A stretch of DNA of 64,000 bases from JANQRZ01 sp965214485 (GCA_965214485.1 CBDCBW010000009.1:496001-560000); one strand, 5' to 3'; shown: positions 26,575 through 35,842, counted from the first letter of the stretch. The notes: generated by a model from the letters alone, not told the origin. Made by a program: numbers and translations.

Positions 26575-27831
26575 CTACGCCGTCGCCTTGCGCTCTTCGA
26601 GCACCGGGGCGGCGGTGCCGTAGGCCGTCTCGCCGGAGACGCGGCAGACGCCGATCGTCCGCCGGCTCGGGAGCTCGAACATCACGTCGAGCATCGTCTG
26701 CTCCATCACGCTGCGCAGGCCGCGCGCGCCGGTGCCGAGCGCCTGAGCGCGGGCCACGAAGGCGTCGAGGGCCTCGTCGTCGAAGACCAGGTCCACGCCG
26801 TCCATCGCGAGGAGCTTCTGGTACTGCCGGACGAGCGCGTTCTTGGGCTCGGTCAGGATGCGCTTCATCGCCTCCGGCGTCAGCGGGTCGAGCGCGGCGA
26901 GGACCGGCAGCCGCCCGACGAGCTCGGGGATCAGGCCGAACTTGAGGAGGTCGTCCGGCTCGGCGTGCTGGAAGATGGCCGGGTCGTTCTTGTCGAAGCG
27001 GCCCGCCGAGCCCGCCGTGAAGCCGATCTGCGAGGCGCTCAGCCTCCGGGCGATCACGTCCTGCAGCCCGTCGAAGGCACCGCCGACGACGAAGAGCACG
27101 TTCGACGTGTCGAACGGGACGAGGCTCTGCTCGGGGTGCTTGCGCCCGCCCTTCGGCGGGACCCCCGCCACCGTGCCCTCGAGCATCTTGAGGAGCGCCT
27201 GCTGCACGCCCTCGCCCGAGACGTCGCGCGTGATCGACGCGTTGTCCGACTTGCGGGCGATCTTGTCGATCTCGTCGATGTAGATGATGCCCCGCTGCGC
27301 GCGGTCGAGGTCGTAGTCCGCCGCCTGGAGGAGGTGGCTCAGGATGCTCTCGACGTCCTCGCCGACGTAGCCCGCCTCGGTCAGCGCGGTCGCGTCCGAG
27401 ATCGAGAACGGCACGTCGAGGATGCGGGCGAGCGTCCGGGCGAGGAGCGTCTTGCCGGTGCCGGTCGGCCCGACGAGCAGGATGTTGGACTTCTCGAGTT
27501 CGACGTCGTCGTGGAGGTACTCCTGCGCTTCGAGCCGCTTGTAGTGGTTGTAGACGGCGACGGCGAGGGCGCGCTTGGCCCGGTCCTGCCCGATGACGTA
27601 CTCGTCGAGGGCGGCCTTGATCTCGCCCGGCGTGAGGCGGTGCGGGCGCGTCGGGACCGGGCGGCTCGGCGGCGGGTTCAGCACGAGGTCCCCGCGCACG
27701 ATCCCGGAGGCGTCGTGGATGCAGCGGTCGCAGATGTAGACCCCGGGGCCGGCGACCATCGAGGCGACCTCCTGGGCCGTCAGGTTGCAGAACGAACAGC
27801 GAATGATATCGTCGTCGCCGCCAGGGTGCAT
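26575..27831 (-). CDS. clpX: ATP-dependent Clp protease ATP-binding subunit ClpX
   Basis: The protein has 418 residues. The N-terminal zinc-binding domain has Cys12, Cys15, Cys34 and Cys37. Walker A GPTGTGKT lies at 121-128, Walker B IIYIDEIDKIARK, the RKH-like pore region near GGRKHPEQ, and sensor 2 GARGLRSVME. It unfolds proteins for ClpP. No clpP is in the window. ATG 27831 directly precedes the zinc finger; a longer frame adds 21 atypical residues. Confidence 0.97.
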   Translation of the reverse strand: MHPGGDDDIIRCSFCNLTAQEVASMVAGPGVYICDRCIHDASGIVRGDLVLNPPPSRPVPTRPHRLTPGEIKAALDEYVIGQDRAKRALAVAVYNHYKRLEAQEYLHDDVELEKSNILLVGPTGTGKTLLARTLARILDVPFSISDATALTEAGYVGEDVESILSHLLQAADYDLDRAQRGIIYIDEIDKIARKSDNASITRDVSGEGVQQALLKMLEGTVAGVPPKGGRKHPEQSLVPFDTSNVLFVVGGAFDGLQDVIARRLSASQIGFTAGSAGRFDKNDPAIFQHAEPDDLLKFGLIPELVGRLPVLAALDPLTPEAMKRILTEPKNALVRQYQKLLAMDGVDLVFDDEALDAFVARAQALGTGARGLRSVMEQTMLDVMFELPSRRTIGVCRVSGETAYGTAAPVLEERKATA

Positions 27832-28093
27832 AGAGTGGAAGATAACGAGTGCGGGAGAAGCTGTTAGATACTGACATCGGCACCCGAAATGCAACCGTTA
27901 AATCGGCAGGGCCGCGCCTCAGAAGGCAGTGCAAGCAAGGGGGCCCCAGCAGTAGGCAGGCCAAGCGGGGAGTAGTGGGCAGGCCGAGCGGGGAAAGGTA
28001 CCGAGCCGGTTGTGCTTCGCGGCCGCAGCGGCGTAGCATGTCACGCTCTGCTCGGAAATGGCAGCACCGTCCACCGTCTCACCGACCCCCACC

Positions 28094-29038
28094 ATGCTCC
28101 CCGACGCTTTCCTCGACCGCCTCCGCGCCATCGTCCCGCCGGAGCACTTCGCGGCGACACTCGCGAGCTTCGGCGCGCCGCAGGCGACGGGCTTCCGCGT
28201 CAACACGCTCCGCGCCTCCTCCGCGGCCGTCGCGGCTTCGCTCGAAGCCGATGGGCTGCACCCGCACGCGGCGGAGGGCCTCCCGGACGGGTTCTGGGTA
28301 GCGCCGGAGGAGCGGGCGGCGCTCCTGGCCTCGGCGGCGTACGCCGAGGGGCACCTCTACGTGCAGAACCTCGCCAGCCAGCTCCCGCCGCTCGCCCTCG
28401 GCCCGCAGCCCGGCGAGCGGGTGCTCGACCTGTGCGCGGCACCGGGGAGCAAGACCCGGCAGCTCGTCTGCCTGATGCGCGACGAGGGGGAGGTCGCCGC
28501 CGTCGAGGCCGTGCGGGGGCGGTTCTTCAAGCTCCGGGCGAACCTCGCGGCGCAGGGCGCGACCTCCGTCCGCACCTTCCACCGCGACGGCGCGACCGTC
28601 TGGCGGCACCGCCCCGAGCACTTCGACCGCGTGCTGCTCGACGCCCCGTGCTCGACCGAGGGCTGCTTCCGGGCCGGCGACCCCGAGACGTTCCGCTACT
28701 GGAGCCCGCGCAAGGTGAAGGAGATGGCGCGCAAGCAGCAGCGCCTGCTGTTCTCGGCGGTCCAGAGCCTGCGGCCCGGCGGCACCCTGGTCTACTCGAC
28801 CTGCACCTTCGCGCCCGAGGAGAACGAGGCGGTGCTGAGCCGGATGGTCGCGAAGTTCGACGGGCGCGTCGAGGTCGTGCCCGCCGCGCTGCCGCCGGCG
28901 GTGCGGGAGCAGCCGGCGCTGGAGGCGTGGAAGGGCACGCCGCTGCCCGGCGTCGCCGAAGCCCGGCGCATCCTGCCGACCGACACGGTGGAGGCGTTCT
29001 TCGTGGCGAAGCTCGTCAAGCACGAGAGCACACTATAA
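28094..29038 (+). CDS. RsmB/RsmF-type RNA cytosine-C5 methyltransferase
   Basis: The protein has 314 residues from ATG 28094; an alternative ATG at 28058 adds 12. It carries an N-terminal RNA-binding part (GFRVNTLRAS) and a Rossmann SAM domain with LDLCAAPGSKTRQL, catalytic motif IV LDAPCSTEG and motif VI YSTCTFAPEENE, giving the two catalytic cysteines of the NOL1/NOP2/Sun family. The target (16S rRNA or tRNA) is undetermined. The 226 bp upstream carry a degenerate repeat (AGGCAGGCCAAGCGGGG, then GGGCAGGCCGAGCGGGG). Confidence 0.9.
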   Translation: MLPDAFLDRLRAIVPPEHFAATLASFGAPQATGFRVNTLRASSAAVAASLEADGLHPHAAEGLPDGFWVAPEERAALLASAAYAEGHLYVQNLASQLPPLALGPQPGERVLDLCAAPGSKTRQLVCLMRDEGEVAAVEAVRGRFFKLRANLAAQGATSVRTFHRDGATVWRHRPEHFDRVLLDAPCSTEGCFRAGDPETFRYWSPRKVKEMARKQQRLLFSAVQSLRPGGTLVYSTCTFAPEENEAVLSRMVAKFDGRVEVVPAALPPAVREQPALEAWKGTPLPGVAEARRILPTDTVEAFFVAKLVKHESTL

Positions 29039-29069
29039 AAAAGCGGCAGGCCCCATCGGAGCCTGCCGC
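29036..29069 (-). terminator. Terminator of the M36 protease gene
   Basis: A 9-bp stem, GCGGCAGGC (29043-29051) with GCCTGCCGC (29061-29069), is preceded on the + strand by AAAAAA, which is a U-run in the minus-strand transcript. The A-run overlaps the end of the methyltransferase gene. Confidence 0.75.
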
Positions 29070-29096
29070 CCGTAGCGCGTGCAACCGACCGGGAGG

Positions 29097-31751
29097 TTAT
29101 TGCAGGAGCGTCACCCGGCGCGTCGTGGCGAAGCGCTCGCCGGTGACCCGGACGAGGTAGACGCCCGAGGCGAGGCGCGAGCCGTCGAGCTCGAACGTGC
29201 GCTCCGCCCCGGCACTGAGCAGGCCGTCGTGGAGGCGGGCCACCTCGCGGCCCATCACGTCGAAGACCGCCACCGTCACCGACTGCGCCTCGGCGACTTC
29301 GACGGCAAACTGCGTCCGCCCGGTGAACGGGTTCGGGTACGCCGCCGACATCGTGTAGACGCCCGGCTGCGCGCTGCCCTCGTTCGAGACCGGCGGAACG
29401 CCCGACGGGAGGTCGAACGCCTCGCTCCCGTCGTTGATGGTGTTGGACGAGCCCTGGTTGGCGCTGAAGCCGAGGCCGCGCTTGGCGAAGGCCCGCCAGA
29501 TGATGTCCGAGTAGGCCCCGGCGTAAAGCATCGTGTCGGCCTCGAGGATGCCGTCGCGCCCATCGACGAACCCAGGCGAGCACGGCTGCAGCTTCATGCC
29601 CTCGGTGACGAGCTGGAAGGCGATGTTGTTGCCGCCCGTGCCCTCGTAGAAGTCGGCGTCGAAGCCCTCCTGCTGAATCAGGTCCCACGTCATCTCCCAC
29701 AGCATCGTGGCCCAGACCGTGCCGAGGCCGTGCGGGATGGAGACGGTGCGCGCCGAGAGGTAGGTGCTCGGGTTGACCTCCATGTTGGTGCTGTAGGGCC
29801 AGGGGCGGATGCCCTGGCCGTCGGTCTCCTCGAAGCTGACGTAGGTCCCGATGCCGCGCCCCTCAACGGCTGTGTCGCCGGGGCGCATGGTCATCATGAG
29901 GCCGTAGTAGTCGCTCCAGCCCTCGCCCATCTGCTCGCCGTTCGAGAGGCAGGAGGCGTTCGAGGGGCCGCCGGTGAGGCGGTTCGAGACGCCGTGGCCG
30001 TACTCGTGGACGATGACGCCGTTGTCGAGGTCGGAGTCGCGGTTGATCTGCCCGGTGAGGACGCCCTCGACCGGCGTGTTCTCGAAGAGGGTCGCGCCCG
30101 TGCTCTGGCGCACGAACGCCGACGGAATCGTGATGTCGCTGCCGGTGTCCCCCTCCGGGAGGCCCATCGTGACGAGGTCTTCGGGACTGCCGGTCTCGTC
30201 GGTGCCGTTGCGGGAGTTGTTGTGGATGATCACCCCGGCGGCCCCGGCGTCCTGCGCGTTGCGGACCTTGGTGACGAAGCTGCAAGCCCCACGCTCGATG
30301 AGGGCGATGTTGCCGTCGATCTCGTCGACGTTGACGATCTCGTCGCAGCCGCGGTCGGCGAGGTCGAGGTCCTCGGCCCCGTTGTCGTAGTCGCCGCCGT
30401 CGAAGCTCTCGACGGGGACGATCAGGGTGGGGTCCATGTCGAAGGGGAAGGACGGCCCGAAGGAGGCTGGGGCGGTCTCGTAGACCTGGGCGATCTCGGC
30501 GGGCGAGGTGACCTCGAAGATCGGCGGCGCGTCCCACTGGAACATCTGCATCCGCGGGCGGGAGCCGTCGGGCGGCGTGCCGAAGTTGGCGTTGTTGGTG
30601 CCGCTGCCGTCCTGCGCCTCGGCCTGCACGTAGTCGTTGCCCGCGCCGTCGCCGGTGAAGTTGGTCTGCTGGAAGTTGCCGGCGGCCTCGTCGAAGCCGT
30701 AGCGGTACATCACGTCGTGGAAGGCGTTGTTCCAGTAGAAGAGGTTGGTGATCGCCACGTCCTGGTAGTCGACCGGCGTCTCGGTGGCGAAGTCGACCCC
30801 GAAGTCGAACGTGAGGTCCTGGCCGCCGTCGGGCGCGTAGCCGGGGAAGTTGTTGGCGTCACGGTCCTCGTAGGCGTGGACGTTGTTGCCGCGCGTGATG
30901 GTGTACTGCACCGCGCCGGTGTCGTGCCAGCCCTCGGGCGAGGCCGCCGGGTCGGCGGGGTCGACCTCGAACGTGCGGTCCCCGTGGATGGGCGATTCGA
31001 GCGGGACGGCCCACACGTTGTACGAGGCTCCGCCGCCGCGCGTGGCGGCGAGCGGGCTGGCCGCGACCGGGCGGAGGTCTTCGGGCTGCGCGTGCTCGGG
31101 CAGCCACTCGTCGTGGACGATCCAGTCGTGCTGCTCGAGGACGGCCCCGGTCTCGGCGTCGACGACGAGGTTCCACCAGTGCTGGGCGTCGGTCTGGTAG
31201 ACGGCGAGGTCCCACGCGAGGCGGAGCGCGCCGTCCTCGGTCACGAAGTAGACGAGCTGGACCGGGATCGGCTCGAGCGACAGGTCGGCCCCGCTGAGCG
31301 TGAGGCGGTGCCGGGCGTCCATCGGCTCCAGCACCGTGAGGGCCCCGGCGAGCGCGAGGCCGAGGTGCTGCGCCGCGGCCTCGACCGCGCCTTCCGGCGC
31401 GAGCGACGGGACGGCCGCGTTCGCGGCACGCGCCGCGCTCGGGACGAACGTGCTGTGGACGGCGCGGACTTCGCCGCCGGGCGTGACGTGGGCGCTGGCA
31501 AGGGCGTTGATCACCTCGACGCCGTTCACCGTCTGGCGCAGGTAGAGGTGGGTCACGCCGCTGGCCCGGCTGGTGTATTCGTCCGTGACGGCGACGCTGG
31601 CGAGGTCGGCCTCGCTCAGGCCGAGGGCGGTGCGCTGCGCGCTGAGGTGTTCGAGCGCGGTCGAGAGCGCGGCGCTCTGCGCGGTGGTGCTCTGCGCGTG
31701 CGCGAGCGGAGCCACGGCGAGCAGGGCGAGCACGAGTAGAAGTCGTTGCAT
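29097..31751 (-). CDS. Secreted M36 (fungalysin-like) metalloprotease with T9SS sorting domain
   Basis: The protein has 884 residues: a signal peptide (LLLVLALLAVAPLAHAQ), a fungalysin/thermolysin-type propeptide (about 30-230), and an M36 catalytic domain with zinc-binding HEYGH near residue 582, followed by the distal Glu in EGWSDYYG. A PA-like insert (SCSFVTKVRNAQDAGAAGV region) precedes HExxH. The C-terminal sorting domain (AAYPNPFTGRTQFAVEV, ASGVYLVRVTG) directs T9SS export. It has its own terminator, and TATTCTT at about 31786-31792 (minus strand) is a plausible -7 box. A decayed paralogue lies upstream. Confidence 0.93.
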   Translation of the reverse strand: MQRLLLVLALLAVAPLAHAQSTTAQSAALSTALEHLSAQRTALGLSEADLASVAVTDEYTSRASGVTHLYLRQTVNGVEVINALASAHVTPGGEVRAVHSTFVPSAARAANAAVPSLAPEGAVEAAAQHLGLALAGALTVLEPMDARHRLTLSGADLSLEPIPVQLVYFVTEDGALRLAWDLAVYQTDAQHWWNLVVDAETGAVLEQHDWIVHDEWLPEHAQPEDLRPVAASPLAATRGGGASYNVWAVPLESPIHGDRTFEVDPADPAASPEGWHDTGAVQYTITRGNNVHAYEDRDANNFPGYAPDGGQDLTFDFGVDFATETPVDYQDVAITNLFYWNNAFHDVMYRYGFDEAAGNFQQTNFTGDGAGNDYVQAEAQDGSGTNNANFGTPPDGSRPRMQMFQWDAPPIFEVTSPAEIAQVYETAPASFGPSFPFDMDPTLIVPVESFDGGDYDNGAEDLDLADRGCDEIVNVDEIDGNIALIERGACSFVTKVRNAQDAGAAGVIIHNNSRNGTDETGSPEDLVTMGLPEGDTGSDITIPSAFVRQSTGATLFENTPVEGVLTGQINRDSDLDNGVIVHEYGHGVSNRLTGGPSNASCLSNGEQMGEGWSDYYGLMMTMRPGDTAVEGRGIGTYVSFEETDGQGIRPWPYSTNMEVNPSTYLSARTVSIPHGLGTVWATMLWEMTWDLIQQEGFDADFYEGTGGNNIAFQLVTEGMKLQPCSPGFVDGRDGILEADTMLYAGAYSDIIWRAFAKRGLGFSANQGSSNTINDGSEAFDLPSGVPPVSNEGSAQPGVYTMSAAYPNPFTGRTQFAVEVAEAQSVTVAVFDVMGREVARLHDGLLSAGAERTFELDGSRLASGVYLVRVTGERFATTRRVTLLQ

Positions 31752-31871
31752 GAGCCTGAAGAGGGTGGGGGAAGGAGGGGGAGGAAAGGGAAGAATACCA
31801 AGAGAAGCCGCTCGCCGCAAGGGGCAAGCGGCTCCTCCGGGCACGTGTTACCCGCAGGTGAGAACTAACAC

Positions 31872-32215
31872 CTACTTCAGCAGCGTCACGCGGCGCGTCA
31901 TGTCCCACAGCATTGCCGACCACACGCTGCCGACCCCGTGGGGGATGGCCTCGTTGCCGACGTCGGCGTGGGTGTGGGGGTTGACCGACAGGTCGGTCGA
32001 GTAGCGGTGGGTGCGGATACCGGGGCCGGAGACCGGCTCGCTAATCGCGTAGGTCGCGACGCCGCGTCCGGTGGTGCCCACGTCGCCGGGCCGGATCGTC
32101 ATGACGAGGCCGAGCCAGTCGCTCCAGCCCTCGCCCATCTGCTCCTGGTTGCGGAGGCACGCGTCGGCGGCGGGCCGCCGGTGAGGCGGTTCAAGATGCC
32201 GTAGCCGTATAGCAC
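31872..32215 (-). pseudogene. Remnant of a second M36 metalloprotease
   Basis: On the minus strand, NRLTGGP is followed after a frameshift by MGEGWSDWLGLVMTIRPGD and GVGSVWSAMLWDMT, closely matching the catalytic core of the neighbouring protease. It then jumps directly to RRVTLLK and stop, the last residues of a sorting domain. It lacks the signal peptide, propeptide, HEYGH and most of the C-terminus. It is a degraded tandem paralogue with a 5' loss, a frameshift and an internal deletion. Confidence 0.85.
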
Positions 32216-32250
32216 AACAGAACAGGCAGATGCCGTACGAGTCCTGAAGA

Positions 32251-32282
32251 GACGCTCACCGCTCCGGACGCTCACCGCTCCG
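32251..32282. repeat. Exact 16-bp tandem duplication
   Basis: GACGCTCACCGCTCCG is repeated head to tail at 32251-32266 and 32267-32282. It overlaps the stop codon of the small membrane protein gene, so both copies carry an in-register TGA on the minus strand. Confidence 0.9.
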
Positions 32283-32598
32283 GGTCGTAGGTCCCCGTCA
32301 GCGCCACCAGCACGACGTACCAGCACACGCACGCCGCAGCGATGAGCGGAAGGATGAAGCCCACGGCGAAAGGCCCGCTGCCAAGGTGGCTGAACGGGAA
32401 CGGACCGCGGAGCATCCACGCAAAGTCGGCCACGCGCATGTACGCCAGCACGGCCAGCACCGCGAGCGGCACGGTCCCGAGCGCCGACCCCGCGCACAGG
32501 ATCGTGTCGCGGACAGGCCGCCGGAGCGAGGGGGCGATCACGCTGAACACCAGCACGACCGCCGTCACGAACAGGAAGAGGACCAGGGCGAGGGACAT
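32272..32598 (-). CDS. Small integral membrane protein, unknown
   Basis: The protein has 108 residues with three hydrophobic segments (about 2-22, 35-53, 77-98). No family is recognised. It is the third gene of an operon after a membrane protein and a winged-helix regulator, with 3 nt between it and the regulator stop. It may be the regulated or sensing partner. Confidence 0.65.
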   Translation of the reverse strand: MSLALVLFLFVTAVVLVFSVIAPSLRRPVRDTILCAGSALGTVPLAVLAVLAYMRVADFAWMLRGPFPFSHLGSGPFAVGFILPLIAAACVCWYVVLVALTGTYDPER

Positions 32599-32601
32599 GG
32601 C

Positions 32602-32940
32602 TCAGGCGCGTCGGGCGGTTTCGATGATGGCTTCCATCTGACCGAGGTACGTCTCCAGCGCAGCCCGCCCGGCGGCGGTCAGCTCGTACTCGGTGCGCGG
32701 GGTGCGGTCGTCGAAGAACTTGCGGCAGGCGACGTAGCCGGCGTCTTCGAGCTTGCGGGCGTGGACGCTCAGGTTGCCGTCGGTCGCGCTCAGCACGGCC
32801 TTGAGGTCGCCGAAGCTCATCGCCCCCCCGGCGGCGAGCGCGCTGACGATGCCGAGCCGCATCCGCTCGTGGATGAGCTTGTCGAGGTCGGGGGCCGGCG
32901 TGGTTGCGGCCTTGCGCCTAGCCCTTGTTGTCTTTGCCAT
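32602..32940 (-). CDS. Winged-helix transcriptional regulator
   Basis: The protein has 112 residues. After a basic N-terminus it has a compact winged helix: HERMRLGIVSALAAGGAMSF, DLKAVLSATDGNLSVHARKL (recognition helix region), then the wing CRKFFDDRTPRTEYELTAAG. This matches the small MarR/ArsR-like regulators typically paired with membrane proteins. It lies between two membrane-protein genes with 1-3 nt gaps. Confidence 0.85.
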   Translation of the reverse strand: MAKTTRARRKAATTPAPDLDKLIHERMRLGIVSALAAGGAMSFGDLKAVLSATDGNLSVHARKLEDAGYVACRKFFDDRTPRTEYELTAAGRAALETYLGQMEAIIETARRA

Positions 32941-32941
32941 T

Positions 32942-33616
32942 TCAACCTCCGTGTCTGCGGGCGATGAGAATCCCGAAAGCGATCTGCAGCCCGCCGAAGC
33001 CGAGCGCCATGAGGCCGGTGCCCCACCCGGCGGGGGCGAGGAGCGCGAGCGCGCCGACGAGCATGAACAGGCACCCCATGAGCGGGACCAGCCGGACGGA
33101 GAACATCCCCGCCGCCACGACGCCGGCACCGTAGAGCAGCAGCCACAGCCCCGGCAGCAGCCGCAGGCTCGCCGTCGCCTCGACCGCGCGCGGGACGACG
33201 GACTCCGCCGCCGACCCCACGTCGAACCCGTAGACGGCAAGCGAGAGGGCGACCCCGGCGAGGACCGCGGGGGCGAGGCCGAGCAGGAACTTCCGGCCCT
33301 GCCCGCTGAAGAGGGGGACCTCGTGCCGCCGCGCCTTGCGGGTCGTCGCCCACACGCCGAGGGCGATCCCGACGAGGGCTTCGGCGGCCCACACGCGCAC
33401 CCACCCGGCGAGGGTCTCCTGCCCCGCCGCGAGCGCGGCGGCACCAAGCGCAGTGGTGCCCATCGCGACGCCGCCCCAGCCCGAGACGGCGGTGAACTCC
33501 GCCGTGCGCGCCATCGTCTCGCGGATGAACCGGAGGTGCGCCTCGGCGCGGCGCTCCGGGTGGGGAGCGGGCTCGGTGCGACGCAACGTGCGGCGGTCGG
33601 GGTTGGAGAACTTCAT
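32942..33616 (-). CDS. Membrane protein of the regulator operon, unknown
   Basis: The protein has 224 residues, with a charged N-terminus (about 1-38) and then about six hydrophobic segments. It has no recognised domain. It is the first gene of the three-gene operon. TACTTTA at about 33645-33651 (minus strand), about 30 nt upstream, could be the promoter -7 element. Confidence 0.7.
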   Translation of the reverse strand: MKFSNPDRRTLRRTEPAPHPERRAEAHLRFIRETMARTAEFTAVSGWGGVAMGTTALGAAALAAGQETLAGWVRVWAAEALVGIALGVWATTRKARRHEVPLFSGQGRKFLLGLAPAVLAGVALSLAVYGFDVGSAAESVVPRAVEATASLRLLPGLWLLLYGAGVVAAGMFSVRLVPLMGCLFMLVGALALLAPAGWGTGLMALGFGGLQIAFGILIARRHGG

Positions 33617-33744
33617 TACGGCTCACGTGAAGAGCTTTGTGTCGTAAAGTACTGAAGGAGTACGGCGCTGTCAAGCGGAAAGATTCGGGCGCTCCCCGGA
33701 ACCTTCGCTCCTCGGACCGCTGCGGCGCGGACGCTCCGGGTGGA

Positions 33745-34074
33745 CTACAGCTCCGGGTTGGCCCAGGGCTCCCCGCCGGTCGGCTCCTCCTCCGGCGGCG
33801 CGCCCACGATGTAGCCGCCTTCGAGGGCCTCCTCGATCTGGCCCTCGAAGTCCTCGTCGATCTGTTCTTCGATCTGTTCGAGCACGTGGTCGGCAGCCTC
33901 GGCGCTCTGCTCGATGACGACGAGCGCGGCGAAGCGCACGCTCTCGCCGCTGCCGGCCCCGCCCATCGGGACGACTTGCACGACGCGCCACCCCTTTTCC
34001 AGATGGTCGTTGAGCGGGTTCAGGCCGCTCGTGCCGCCGGTGCCGGTGGTGACGAGGAGGGTCTTCTGGGTCAT
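33745..34074 (-). CDS. Small acidic protein, DUF4177-like start
   Basis: The protein has 109 residues from ATG 34074; an ATG two codons earlier at 34080 is also possible. LNDHLEKGWRVVQVVPM resembles the core of DUF4177-type small proteins, whose function is unknown. The C-terminal half is very acidic (EQIEEQIDEDFEGQIEE) and looks helical. A TACTTTA element at about 34151-34157 (minus strand) may be its promoter. Confidence 0.65.
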   Translation of the reverse strand: MTQKTLLVTTGTGGTSGLNPLNDHLEKGWRVVQVVPMGGAGSGESVRFAALVVIEQSAEAADHVLEQIEEQIDEDFEGQIEEALEGGYIVGAPPEEEPTGGEPWANPEL

Positions 34075-34157
34075 AGACATGCCGGAGGGGGGCGGTGCGG
34101 GTGGGGTGAGGCCAGGGAGGGGAGAGGGGGGACTAGGCGCTGGCCGGTCGCCTAAAG

Positions 34158-34483
34158 TAGTCTAGAAAATAGCCCATCAAAGCGTGCTGTAGCGCACAAT
34201 CGGACAGGCCGTGCACGAGCAAGGCAGCGGGCGTCGGAGGCGGAAACACGAGGCCGAAGGACGTGACTCAGACTGTGAGGCTGCAGTCGGTAGAGAGCCT
34301 GGTTTGAGGGGGCAGCGCACCCTGAGGGCACTTCAGGCGCGCTCCCGCATACAAAGCAAAACAGAGAGGCGGCGTGTAGCCCTCGGGTGACACGGCCTGC
34401 AGTCAATAGGCTTTGGCACACCGTTTTCTCTTAGACCCCTCACCCAGCCACTTATTCCTTACCAGCTCACGAGAGGTTGAACA
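34158..34483. other. Non-coding stretch
   Basis: There is no convincing gene in about 325 bp. AGAGCCTGGTTTGAGG at about 34293 resembles the repeat ends seen at 51988 and 52170. The last ~40 bases lead into the lipoprotein gene, with AGAGG as a weak ribosome site. Confidence 0.5.
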
Positions 34484-35140
34484 ATGGCGTATGCCCGCCC
34501 CTTTCACCAAAGCGCTCGCCTTCGCCACTTCGCGGGGGGAGCAGCCGCTTCTTTCCTCGTTCTCACGTTTTTCCTCGGCTTCGTTGGGTGCGACCGGGAC
34601 CTCACCGACGACCAAGACGAGCGCGGCGTGGACGTCGAGGTAGACGTACGCCCCGCCCCCTGTGACAGCACGCGTTACCAAGAGCCGCCGGTCACCGAGC
34701 GCCGCGAGGTCGATCCGAGCGGCAACGTCCGGGTCAAGGTGACGGTGCGGACGTGCTGCTGCTGCTGCGGCGAGCCGGTCAGCCGCCGCACCGGCTACGT
34801 CCCGCCCGTCCCGATCACGGGCACCGGTCCCGGCGGCCCCCCGGCGACGATCACGCCGCCGACCGATATGCCTGGCCTGCCCGAACTGCCGCCTATCGCC
34901 GGGCTGACGCCGCTCCGTCCGGCCCCTCCGTTCGAGGCGATGCCGCCGGTGCAGGGCGGATTCCCGGGCGGCGTCCCGGCAGGCCCCCCGATCGCGCCGC
35001 CGGCCCAGGCAGGCCTTCCCTGGTGGCTCGGCCTCCTCGGTGCCCCGCTGCTCCTTTTCACCGTCGGCGACGGCGAGGACGTGATCTGCGGCGACGACTC
35101 CGGCCTCCCCACCGGCCCGGCGCGCCCGCGCTGCAACTGA
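34484..35140 (+). CDS. Pro-rich lipoprotein with a five-cysteine run
   Basis: The protein has 218 residues. A type II signal peptide ends GFVGC (about Cys35). A charged segment follows, then TCCCCCGEP with five consecutive cysteines (about residues 88-93), a long Pro/Gly-rich stretch, one hydrophobic segment near the end (WWLGLLGAPLLLFTVG) and the tail PRCN. I do not recognise it. The Cys run could bind metal or form disulfides. Confidence 0.7.
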   Translation: MAYARPFHQSARLRHFAGGAAASFLVLTFFLGFVGCDRDLTDDQDERGVDVEVDVRPAPCDSTRYQEPPVTERREVDPSGNVRVKVTVRTCCCCCGEPVSRRTGYVPPVPITGTGPGGPPATITPPTDMPGLPELPPIAGLTPLRPAPPFEAMPPVQGGFPGGVPAGPPIAPPAQAGLPWWLGLLGAPLLLFTVGDGEDVICGDDSGLPTGPARPRCN

Positions 35141-35263
35141 TACCGGTTCTTCAAATTGAGGAGTGATTCCCGCCTGCGCGGGCCGGCCCTCGCTCTAGCG
35201 GCGGTGGATGCCGCGCATAGGCCAGAAGGGGGGGGCCAGACAGAGACTAGCAAGGTGCCTTCC

Positions 35264-35842
35264 TCAGCTTTTTGGGCGCGCCGTTCGGTCAACCGGCACC
35301 CACGTAGCCTCGGCGACGCCCGCTTGCCGGTTGACCCAGCGGGCGAGGACGAAGAGGAAGTCCGAGAGCCGGTTGAGGTAGCGCGCTGCGTGGTCGCTCA
35401 CCGGCTCCAGCTTCGCCAGGTCCACGGTGTGCCGCTCGGCGCGACGGGCCACCGTGCGGGCGACGTGGAGTGCCGCGCCGGCAGGGGAGCCCCCCGGCAG
35501 AACGAAGTGCTTGAGGGCAGGCAGGTCCTCTTCCAGCCCGTCGATTTCTCGCTCTAGCCGCTCGACGTGCGCGGCCTCGACGCGGGGCACAGGGTAGTTG
35601 GTTTCGTGAGGTGCCGCCAGGTCGCCGCCGAGGACGAAGAGTTCTTGCTGAATGCGGTTCAGCATCGGGTCGACGCGCTCGAAGCCGGGTGCGCCGGAGC
35701 CCAGGGCGCGGACGAGGCCGAGGGCCGCGTTCGCCTCGTCCACGGTGCCGTAGGCGGTGATGCGCGGGTGCGTTTTGGCGACGCGGTCGCCGCCGAAGAG
35801 GGCGGTCGTGCCGTCGTCGCCGGTTCGGGTGTAGACTTTCAT
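35264..35842 (-). CDS. Cob(I)alamin adenosyltransferase, PduO type
   Basis: The protein has 192 residues and starts MKVYTRTGDDGTTALFGGDRV, the ATP-binding PduO signature. It also has YGTVDEANAALG and the C-terminal SDHAARYLNRLSDFLFVLAR motif. It transfers the adenosyl group of ATP to cob(I)alamin to make coenzyme B12. A BtuD-like ATPase lies immediately upstream on the same strand, consistent with cobalamin use. Confidence 0.94.
   Translation of the reverse strand: MKVYTRTGDDGTTALFGGDRVAKTHPRITAYGTVDEANAALGLVRALGSGAPGFERVDPMLNRIQQELFVLGGDLAAPHETNYPVPRVEAAHVERLEREIDGLEEDLPALKHFVLPGGSPAGAALHVARTVARRAERHTVDLAKLEPVSDHAARYLNRLSDFLFVLARWVNRQAGVAEATWVPVDRTARPKS

Noticed and set aside
27832..28057. 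A tRNA or small RNA between clpX and the methyltransferase gene
   Set aside because: No cloverleaf or T-loop sequence is visible, only two degenerate direct repeats.
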